DNA of 64,000 bases, taken from positions 56,524 through 120,523 of the forward strand of contig JACJXZ010000023.1 of assembly GCA_020636375.1 (NCBI GenBank), read 5' to 3'. The position numbers were made by a program, and so were the translations under genes. Numbering within the stretch: position 1 is the first letter of the stretch; every line of letters starts with the position of its first letter. This stretch comes from Lewinellaceae bacterium. GTDB lineage: Bacteria > Bacteroidota > Bacteroidia > Chitinophagales > Saprospiraceae. The notes beneath the pieces were generated by a model that had not been told where the DNA came from, did no database searches, and was given only the letters and a program-made list of their open reading frames with translations. Positions 19,571 to 26,945 of the stretch are shown here, one piece after another.

Positions 19571-20763
19571 ATGAAACGGAACTGCTTCTTGTTTCTTTTG
19601 CTGCTTGCTCAGCTAACGGGCTGCACCGAACAGCCCCCCCTCTCCGGAACCCTGGAGTTGCCGCCCGATAACGGTTGGTCCCCAGTGATTTACCTCATCC
19701 AACCCCACAGCCTGGAGGAAGTGTCCGCCGGTTATGCCTTACCAGGTGCTGGATTCGGCAGCCAGCCGCATAGTAGACGGCAGCTTCGCCTTTGAAAAAC
19801 TGCCCGATGCCCCCAACCGATTTTGCTGGAACTACCGTCCAGCAAAGAGGAGAACGCTTCCCCAACCGGCTTGGTAATGATAACCCTTATGCACTACCAA
19901 TTACTTCCCGGTAATCTGGAAAAACGGGGACAGGCTGGAAGTCACCGCCGCCATGGGTCAATTTCAAAGCAGCTTTTCCATCCGAAACCCCTCCCGGAAA
20001 ACGCCGCTTTGCTCCAATTGAGAGACATCCGGCTGGAGGCTTTCCGGCAATTCCTGACAGCCCCCTGATGCGGAAATACCACGACGCGGAGCAGTTGCTG
20101 GAAGAGGAGAAAGCCCGGCTGAACTTTCAGCAGGCATTGATGGACTTCGCCCAGAATACGGCTACCTACCTGCTGCCGGCGCTGGTGGTACGTCCGGTGG
20201 GTGAGCCCGGAAAACGACTATGAGCGCGTGCCGGAGTTTCTGGTTGCCCAGTGCCGGAAGTGGCAGGTACCAACACCCCGAGCATCCGTGGGTGGTGCAA
20301 CTTTGCGATAAAACCAGCCGGGAGCAGCTGCCCGTACTGAAAGGAGAAAAGATTCCGGATTTCCCCTTACCCCTGCTTTCGGGAGATACAGTGGCACTGT
20401 ACCAGTTGCTGGGCGGGCGCCTCACCCTGCTCGACCTCTGGGCGTCCTGGTGCGCCCCTGCCGCCGCGAGAACCAGGACGTGCTGGCACCCCTGTGGGAT
20501 AAATACCACGAAAAAGGCTTTCAGGTAATTGGATATGCTTTGGACGGCAGCGAAAGGACATGGAAAGGCGCCATCGAAAAGGACGGCGCCCACCGCTGGC
20601 TGCACGCCTCCCACCTGCGGGGCGACGACGCCCCGGTGATGGAAGCCCTGCGCCTGCAGACGATCCCCGCCAACTTTTTGCTGGATGCGAAGGGAAGGTG
20701 GTAGGAAAAAACCTGCACGGGGAGGAACTGGTGGAATTTGTTCAGGAGCGCATGGGAAAGTGA
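19571..20763 (+). pseudogene. Frameshifted thioredoxin-like lipoprotein (TlpA/ResA type)
   Basis: A lipoprotein signal (LLLAQLTGCTEQ) is followed by a DUF4369-like N-terminal region and a TlpA/AhpC-TSA thioredoxin fold: GEKIPDFPLPLLSGDTVALY, LLDLWASWCAP, then VIGYALDGSERTWKGAIEKD, LRLQTIPANFLLDAKG and a C-terminal helix. Adding one missing C near 20453 turns the break after WCAP into WCAPC, restoring the CXXC redox centre. Other breaks are CTTACC at 19738, GGTAC at 20187, GGTACC at 20266 and a missing A at 20694. It would act as a membrane-tethered thiol-disulfide oxidoreductase. Confidence 0.75.
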
Positions 20764-20958
20764 GTACTTTTCAGGTTTGCTCTTTAGAGTATGGCTGCCA
20801 GCAGACATTTCACAAGGTACATCCTGGCTGCAGAAATACGTCGCGCTTTTCCATCAGCTCCAACCAGAAGTCGGCACGTCCTGCCGCAGAATCCCCCCCA
20901 AAAACCCTCCCTTCCCATCAATGTCTTATTTTTGCCCCTTCAAAACCACAACACGAAA

Positions 20959-22918
20959 ATGGCTCGCAAACAAACACCCTACTGGCTCTGCTTATGCTTC
21001 CTGGCCTTGCCTTTCCGCGCTTACCACTGCGCAAAACCTCGCCAGCCTGGACACCATCCTCATCCGGACCACCCGCATCCCGCTCACCCCGGTACCGAAA
21101 CAGTACCGCAATATTTCCGTTATCAGCGGGCAGAGCCTCCAGAAGATGGTTTTCACCTCTCTGGACGAACTGCTCCAGTACATCCCCGGCATCGAGGTGC
21201 AATCCCGCAATGCCTTCGGCGCACAGGGCGACATCAGCATGCGGGGCGCCACTTTCACCCAGGTGATGGTGCTGGTGGACGGCATGAAGCTCAACGACCC
21301 GCTCACCGCCCACTTCAACAGCTACATTCCCGTAACGCCTTACCGAGATCGAACGGATCGAAGTGCTGCGCGGCGCCGCCTCCGCCATGTACGGGGCAGA
21401 CGCCGTCGGCGGCGTCATCAACATCATCACCAAAGGGTTTGGCGACGAGCGGGAGGAAGAAAGCGAAGTCTCCGGGCAGGTGAACTACGGCGAAGACCGC
21501 CTGGTGAATGCCCAGCAGGGCTTTTCCGTGCGCAAGTAGGTGGTGGTACGCCGGCGGCGGCTTCCAGATGAACCAGTCGGATGGCGAGTTCATCGCCGAG
21601 CAGGTGCTGGACAATACCACCCTGGAGGGCTACAACAACTTCTTCAACCTGAAAACCTTCGGACTGTCCCTCGGCTACCGCCTCAGCGAAACCTGGCGCA
21701 TCCATACCGCACCGCCTATGACGACCGCCACTTCAGCGCCCGCTTCTTCTATACCAGCAGCCCGCTGGACAAGTCGGTGGAAACTGCCCGCAACTGGTGG
21801 AACCAGATGCAGGTATCCAGGACCGGCAGGAACAGCAGCACCGACTTCCGCCTGGTATACCGCAACGGCACCGACCAGTTCGTCTTCAGCCCGGACTTCC
21901 CTTCCACCAACGAGCATACTACGCAGTTCTGGAACTTCAACGCCAACCACCGGCAGGTTCTCAGCGACAACCTCTCCCTCCAGTTCGGCGGGCAGTTGGA
22001 CCGCCGCTCCATCGAAAGCACCGACCGGGGCAACCACGACGACCTGCACTTCGGCACCTACGCCATGGGCGTTCTCGCCCCGGCAAACACCTCAACCTGA
22101 CCGGCAGCCTGCGGCTGGACTACGACGAGAACTACGGGCTGGAATTTACTCCCCAGCTCAACGTCTCCTACATCCTTTCCAACCTCACCCTCCGCGCCTC
22201 CGCCGGCAGGAGCATCCGCGCGGTACGACTACACCGAGCGCTACGTGTCCTACAACCTGGAGAACCTGACGCCCTTACCGCAACCTGGGCAAACCCCCTT
22301 CCTGGATACCGAGCGCAGCTGGTCGGAAGAGTGGCCTGGACTACCGCCTGACGAAGCACTGGCAGCTCCGTACCACCGCCTTCTTCCGGCAGTCTACCAA
22401 CCTGATCGACTACGCGCCCACCAACGAGTACCGACATCCCCAATAACCAGAACCTGCGGGAGGGAGCGGAATATTTCTACGCTACCAACATCACCGACGT
22501 GCAGACCAACGGACTGGAAGTGGAATCCTGGGTGAGCGCGCCCCTGGGGCAAAACGCCCGCCTGCAATGGTCGCTCGGCTACACCTGGCTGAACACCACC
22601 AATGAGGAAGACGTGATCTCGGTGTACATCTCCAGCCACGCCCGCCACCTCCTCACTACCAACCTCGTCCTGGATAAGCAAGCTGGAAGCAGCCCTCAAC
22701 GGGCTGTACAAGGAGCGCCCGGCGCGACAGGCGGCGGCCATCAACGCCCGCCTCAGCCCCAACTACCAGCTCTGGAACCTGCGCGCCGGCTACAACCTGA
22801 CGCCGCAGTTTGGATTAAATGTGCAGGCGCACAACCTGTTCGATGAAGATTACCAGGACATCCTGGGGCGCAGATGCCGGGAAGGTGGGTGATGGGAGGC
22901 ATACGGTTCGGATTGTGA
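20959..22918 (+). pseudogene. Frameshifted TonB-dependent outer-membrane receptor
   Basis: The pieces give a complete receptor of about 650 residues: plug domain (SVISGQSLQKM, LLQYIPGIEVQSRNAFG, GDISMRGATFTQVMVLVDGM, ERIEVLRGAASAMYGADAVG, VINIITKG) and beta-barrel (YGEDRLVNAQ, LEGYNNFFNL, AGRSIRA, TERYVSYNLENLTP, WNLRAGYNLTP, AHNLFDEDYQDILG). It imports an unidentified ligand with TonB energy. Breaks include CTTACC at 21020, 21339 and 22274, GGTAC at 22222, GTACC at 22428 and homopolymer changes near 22075, 22330 and 22866. The stop at 22916 follows RFGL. A decayed second copy of its C-terminus lies at 23865-24014. Confidence 0.8.
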
Positions 22919-22942
22919 GGATAAGCGGTGTTCCCGGGGAAA

Positions 22943-23330
22943 GAGATGGGGAGATGGGGAGATGGGGGATGGGGGATGGGGAGATGGGGAGATGGGGAGA
23001 TGGGGGGGGAGATGGGGAGATGGGGAGATGGGGAGATGGGGGGGAGATGGGGAGATGGGGAGATGGGGGGGGAGATGGGGAGATGGGGGAGATGGGGAGA
23101 TGGGGGGGGATGGGGAGATGGGGAGATGGGGAGATGGGGAGATGGGGGATGGGAGATGGGGAGATGGGGAGATGGGGAGATGGGAGATGGGGAGATGGGG
23201 AGATGGGGAGATGGGGGGATGGGGGGGGATGGGGAGATGGGGAGATGGGGAGATGAGGAGATGGGGGGATGAGGAGATGGGGAGATGAGGAGATGAGGAG
23301 ATGAGGAGATGAGGAGATGAGGAGAGATGG
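22943..23330. repeat. G-rich octamer array, unit GGGGAGAT
   Basis: Roughly 48 copies of the 8-bp unit GGGGAGAT, with some GGGGGAT and GGAGATGA variants, starting 25 bp after the receptor stop codon. Runs of four or more G at 8-bp spacing on one strand could form G-quadruplexes. All three frames are open on both strands only because of the simple repeat; no gene is inferred. Units change to GAGGAGAT in the last 80 bp, suggesting local expansion. Confidence 0.95.
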
Positions 23331-23395
23331 CCTGGTGCCTGCCTGGCTCGGGTATTCCCATATCCTTAAGGGAAGAGCAAAAGTGGAATTAAACC

Positions 23396-23785
23396 CTAAT
23401 ACAGCAGCCCGAGGAGCCAAATCGGGATTTTGTTGCCCACTTTGAAGTCCCAGTCATCCGCAATGATGAAATAATTCTCCAAATCTGCCGATCGGCTCTG
23501 CTTTTTCGATTTGCCGCCAATCTCAAAAATGAATTGCTCATCCACGAGGATATCTCCGGCCTTATCCGGGTAGTTAACCTTGTGAACCACTTTTATTTGA
23601 TTGAGCGCGAAAGTTTCTCTAACCATTCCAATATCAAGCCCGGTAGGTGCAAAGGCATACAGCAGATTGGTGTTTTCCAGAAATATTTTTTCCGGTTTTT
23701 GTAATAGCGTTATGCCTTTTCTTGGGCTTTGTAACAGCTTTAATTTATACAATAACCACTTAATTGCAAGAAATGATTTATACAC
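23396..23785 (-). pseudogene. C-terminal fragment of AAA ATPase (DUF4143 type)
   Basis: 129 codons whose sequence (KPEKIFLENTNLLYAFAP, IGMVRETFALNQI, GDILVDEQFIFEIGGKSKK, NKIPIWLLGLLY) matches the C-terminal part of the common Bacteroidota ATP-binding protein with a DUF4143 domain. The P-loop domain that should precede it is absent. The full family length is close to 390 residues. Just upstream (23786-24014) lies decayed receptor sequence, so the gene was cut at its 5' end by rearrangement. Confidence 0.75.
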
Positions 23786-23864
23786 TAATCAAAATTAGTG
23801 TTTTTTTGCCAAATTGGCTAATGGATTAAAAAAGAAGGCTTGGGTTTTTGCACACATACCGCAT

Positions 23865-24014
23865 CCGGCCAGCAACGCTCGCCTCATCCCTGCCTGCCAT
23901 CTTTGGAACCTGCGGGTGGGCTACAAGTTGGCTCCGCAGACGCAGGCCGGCCTCACTATACAGGTATGCAACCTGATCATTTCACCCAAGCAAGGTGTTT
24001 TGGGCGAAAAGTAA
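23865..24014 (+). pseudogene. Decayed duplicate of a TonB-receptor C-terminus
   Basis: Encodes NARLIPACHLWNLRVGYKLA and onward, clearly related to NARLSPNYQLWNLRAGYNLT at the end of the receptor gene (near 22753-22803). Similarity extends through the AHNL-equivalent QVCNL and then ends. It is separated from the parent C-terminus by the octamer array and an ATPase fragment. Confidence 0.65.
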
Positions 24015-24029
24015 AATGCGGTTTTTTTT

Positions 24030-24410
24030 TCAGTTGCTGCCCGGCATTGCCCCCAACTGCTCCATCATCTCCATCCGGTCGGTAACCAGCCAGTTTTTGA
24101 CGATCTTTCCGCCGGCCACCTGATAAATGGCGATAAACGGCACCTCAATGGCTTTGCCCGTGGGAGGCATCCCCATCAGATTCCCTTTGTGCACCCCTCT
24201 GGCCCGGGCGCGGACCACTACTTTATCTCCTTCACAGATAAAATCATCGGCGATCATTTCGTACCTGGGGAAGGCTGCCTCGAAAAGGGCGACGTGCTCT
24301 TTCAAATGTGGGTCAGTAACATACTTTTGGATGAGGGCGGGAGTCTTCTCCTTCCCGCTGAGCGCATTCCAGTATTCCTGGACCAGGCTCTTGTTGTTTA
24401 CTGCGATCAT
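24030..24410 (-). CDS. SnoaL-like ester cyclase family protein
   Basis: 126 residues with the cone-shaped alpha+beta (NTF2-like) SnoaL pattern: NKSLVQEYWNALSGKEKTPA at the start, RYEMIADDFICEGDKVVVR, THKG-like VHKGNLMGMPPTGKAIEVPF and GGKIVKNWLVTDRMEMMEQL at the end. Members range from polyketide cyclases to stress proteins of unknown activity, so no reaction is assigned. No signal peptide. A 64-bp spacer separates it from the isoaspartyl peptidase gene on the same strand. Confidence 0.8.
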   Translation of the reverse strand: MIAVNNKSLVQEYWNALSGKEKTPALIQKYVTDPHLKEHVALFEAAFPRYEMIADDFICEGDKVVVRARARGVHKGNLMGMPPTGKAIEVPFIAIYQVAGGKIVKNWLVTDRMEMMEQLGAMPGSN

Positions 24411-24474
24411 TTCAATGGTTTTTTGGTTCGCCTTCTAAACTGTGCCGTTTCCAGGAAATCCGCAATGATTTTTA

Positions 24475-25401
24475 TCATTTTGCGTCGGGCCTGATGCTGG
24501 CGTTAACCGCACCTTCCCCCTCTGCATACGCCATCGCCATATACGGCGTATTGTGCGCCCAGGCGTACTCCCCCTCAGCGTTGATGCCGATCACTCCGCC
24601 CAGCCCCTTCACCTTGCGGGCGAGAATATCGATCCCCTGTTGCGCCGCTGCCATGGCATCCTCCGCAGCGAAGGCATCACAAACCGTTTTGCTGAGCAGC
24701 ACCTTCATGATAGACTCCCCCCATCCGGTGGCCGACACCGCGCCCCGTTCGTTGTCCGCATAGGCGCCGGCGCCCACGATGGGGCAGTCGCCTACCCGGC
24801 CGGGCAGCTTGCGGGCGGTACCGCCGGTGGAAGTGGCCACGGCCAGGTTGCCGTCCCGGTCCAACGCCACCGCGCCGACCGTATCGCCGGGTCCGTCCCG
24901 GAAGGGGTGGTGGGTGCGGAAGGCCGGGTCGTTTTGGACCTGCCGGAAGAACGCCAGTTCCCGCTCCGTCAGCAAATCCTCGGGCGGCAGCTCGGTGAAG
25001 CCGGCCCGGCGGGCAAAATCGAGCGCCCCGGTACCCACCAGCAGGTTGTGCTCCGTTTGTTCCATCACCTGGCGGGCTACGCTCACGGGGTGCAGGATGT
25101 TCTGCAGGGCCGCCACCGCCCCGAAGCCGAGCGTGCGGCCGTCCATGATGATGGCGTCGAGCTCCACCTCGCCGATGGCGTTGAGGAAGGCGCCGCGGCC
25201 GGCGTCGAAAGTGGGGTCGGCTTCCAGCACCTTTACGGCCGTTTCCACGGCATCCAGGGCGCTGCACCCGTCCAGCAGTTGCGGGTAGGTTTGTTCCACG
25301 GCAGCCCGCACCCCCGCCAGGTGGGCGGCATGGTAGGCGGCCGGGATGTTCCAGGCGCCGCCGTGGACGATAAGCCTGGGAATAAGGGATTTTTTTTGCA
25401 T
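24475..25401 (-). CDS. Isoaspartyl peptidase / L-asparaginase (Ntn hydrolase)
   Basis: 308 residues of the plant-type asparaginase family. The precursor is expected to cleave itself before Thr174 in GPGDTVGAVALD, exposing the N-terminal nucleophile. Other signatures are LIVHGGAWNIP (11-20), DAGRGAFLNAIGEVELDA (66-83), ATSTGGTARKLPGRVGD and GAGAYADNERGAVSATGWGE. It hydrolyses beta-aspartyl dipeptides and asparagine. No obvious signal peptide is present, suggesting a cytoplasmic enzyme. Length agrees with the family. Confidence 0.9.
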   Translation of the reverse strand: MQKKSLIPRLIVHGGAWNIPAAYHAAHLAGVRAAVEQTYPQLLDGCSALDAVETAVKVLEADPTFDAGRGAFLNAIGEVELDAIIMDGRTLGFGAVAALQNILHPVSVARQVMEQTEHNLLVGTGALDFARRAGFTELPPEDLLTERELAFFRQVQNDPAFRTHHPFRDGPGDTVGAVALDRDGNLAVATSTGGTARKLPGRVGDCPIVGAGAYADNERGAVSATGWGESIMKVLLSKTVCDAFAAEDAMAAAQQGIDILARKVKGLGGVIGINAEGEYAWAHNTPYMAMAYAEGEGAVNASIRPDAK

Positions 25402-25584
25402 GAAGCAAGGTAAGAAATCAGTCGGTTTCCGGTATAAATCAATGGAGAGGGGAAATGAGGAAATGTATAGAAACGCGTGGAAACAGCCGGGTAATGACGA
25501 GGATCAGCGTCGGAAATGAGGAATATCATAGCCTTTTCGGGAGGGAATCCGTAAGCTTTCGGGAAGTTTAAAATACTCACAACC

Positions 25585-26679
25585 ATGCTGCGCTATCTCT
25601 TCGTATTCATCGTATTCATCCACGGCCTGATCCACCTCCTCGGGTTTGTAAAAGCTTTTCAGCTCAGCGAGGTGAGCCAGCTCACCCAGGATATCTCCCG
25701 GCCGGTGGGGCTGCTGTGGCTGGCAGCCACCCTCCTGTTCTTCTCCACCGGGGTGCTTTACCTTGCCGGCAATGACAAGCTATGGCCCATCCTGGCCTTT
25801 GTCTCCATCGCTTTATCTCAGGCGCTCCTCTTCATGGCCTGGCAGGACGCCAAATTCGGCACCATAGCCAACGTCATCATCCTGCTGGTGGCCATCCCCG
25901 CCTATGCCGGCTGGCGTTTTGAGAACACCTACCGGGAGGACGTGGGCGCCGCCCTGGAACGCACCAACGCCACGGAAAGCGAACTGCTCACCGAAGCTGA
26001 CCTGCAGCCCCTTCCGACGCCGGTGCAGAAGTACCTGCGGTATGTGGGCGTGGTAGGAAAGCCCAAAGTAAAAAACGTGCGCATCACCTTCACCGGGCAG
26101 ATGCGCGGCAAGGGGCAGGACTGGTTCGATTTCACCGCCGAGCAGCACAACTTCTACGACGAACCCGCCCGCCTGTTTTTCATGAAGGCCAGCGTCAAAG
26201 GGCTGCCCGCCAGCGGCTATCACGCCTATAAAGGAGACAAGGCAGGCATGAAGGTAAAAGTGTTCTCTCTCTTCCCGGTGGTGGACGTCGCAGGGGCAGA
26301 GATGTTCAAAGGGGAAACGGTCACCGTTTTCAACGATATGTGCCTGATGGCGCCGGCTACGCTCATCAGCGACCAGATAGCGTGGACGCCCATCGATGAT
26401 GCTTCCGCCCGGGTCACCTTTACCAACCAGGGCGTCAGCATCTCCGCCGTCCTGTACTTCAACGACGAAGGCCAGCTCGTCAATTTCGCTTCGGACGACC
26501 GCTACGACGTCACCGATATGAAACAATACCGGTTTACGACCCCGGCCCGGGATTACCGGGAATTCAATGGCTACCGCCTCCTATCGTCCGGAGATGCCGT
26601 GTGGCATTACCCGGATGGGGAATTTGTGTACGGGAAATTCAACCTGGAGCGCGTGGAGTATAATGTGGCTGGGATTTAG
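25585..26679 (+). CDS. DUF6544 membrane protein
   Basis: 364 residues. The first 115 hold four hydrophobic segments (LFVFIVFIHGLIHLLGFV, GLLWLAATLLFFSTGVLYL, LWPILAFVSIALSQALLFMA, ANVIILLVAIPAYAGW). The soluble remainder (TPVQKYLRYVGVVGKPKVKN onward, DWFDFTAEQHNFYDEPARLF, GDAVWHYPDGEFVYGKF) matches the DUF6544/DUF6920 family, whose role is unknown. It is divergent from the asparaginase gene. The ATG at 25585 starts the first membrane segment. Confidence 0.75.
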   Translation: MLRYLFVFIVFIHGLIHLLGFVKAFQLSEVSQLTQDISRPVGLLWLAATLLFFSTGVLYLAGNDKLWPILAFVSIALSQALLFMAWQDAKFGTIANVIILLVAIPAYAGWRFENTYREDVGAALERTNATESELLTEADLQPLPTPVQKYLRYVGVVGKPKVKNVRITFTGQMRGKGQDWFDFTAEQHNFYDEPARLFFMKASVKGLPASGYHAYKGDKAGMKVKVFSLFPVVDVAGAEMFKGETVTVFNDMCLMAPATLISDQIAWTPIDDASARVTFTNQGVSISAVLYFNDEGQLVNFASDDRYDVTDMKQYRFTTPARDYREFNGYRLLSSGDAVWHYPDGEFVYGKFNLERVEYNVAGI

Positions 26680-26686
26680 GGTGCCG

Positions 26687-26722
26687 GTTCGCTGTTCGCT
26701 GTTCGCGATTTGCTGTTTGCTG
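26687..26722. repeat. Heptamer array, unit GCTGTTC/GCTGTTT
   Basis: About five degenerate 7-bp units (CGCTGTT, CGCGATT, TGCTGTT) directly after the stop of the DUF6544 gene. It is the reverse complement in type of the GCGAACA array at 41521. Confidence 0.75.
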
Positions 26723-26764
26723 AAAATCAATGTTTTTTTTCGTAAGGGCTACCCAACCATACTA

Positions 26765-26900
26765 TTGGACAAAATGGTGTTGGACACGGCGCGCACTGAG
26801 TCCAACACAGAGGCACGCAAAGTTTTTCCGTTGATAGTCAAGCCTCTGCGTGGCTTTGTGCCTTCTTGGCGTACTCTGTGTCCAAAAAATGTCCGGCAGT
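26765..26900. repeat. Imperfect inverted dispersed repeat
   Basis: TTGGACAC and CAACACAGAGGCACGCAAAG on the left face GCCTCTGCGTGGCTTTGTG and CTCTGTGTCCAA on the right, giving a long imperfect hairpin in the convergent spacer. Strings of the CACAGAGGCACGAAG type occur between genes in many environmental bacteria. No reading frame is supported. Confidence 0.5.
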
Positions 26901-26945
26901 ATGCTACCCAACTAACAACAGGCAACAGCAAATTGTCCGCCTTCC

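Larger units (their letters stand above)
13422..22918. other. Indel-dense block with GTAC-centred breaks
   Basis: Nearly every gene here is interrupted by several small frameshifts, while codons between breaks still encode conserved protein. Two kinds of break are seen. The first is homopolymer changes of one base (extra G near 17230, missing C near 20453, missing A near 20694, missing C near 22075). The second is breaks on GTAC or CTTACC. GGTACC at 13480, 15056, 15802, 17189, 17892 and 18417 becomes in-frame if read as GGCC; at 14762 and 20266 if read as GGCCC. GGTAC at 18438, 20187 and 22222 fits GGCC. CTTACC at 19738, 21020, 21339 and 22274 fits CGGCC. Some GGCC sites (19283, 21002, 22736) are unaffected. 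Genes on both sides are intact. Confidence 0.8.

Noticed and set aside
13422..22918. Programmed ribosomal frameshifting as the cause of the breaks
   Set aside because: There are far too many breaks, in all genes and both directions, without slippery sites plus structures; no known system does this.
22943..23330. CRISPR array or repeat protein
   Set aside because: The unit is 8 bp without spacers, and the open frames arise only from the simple repeat; no start, domain or cas gene is present.
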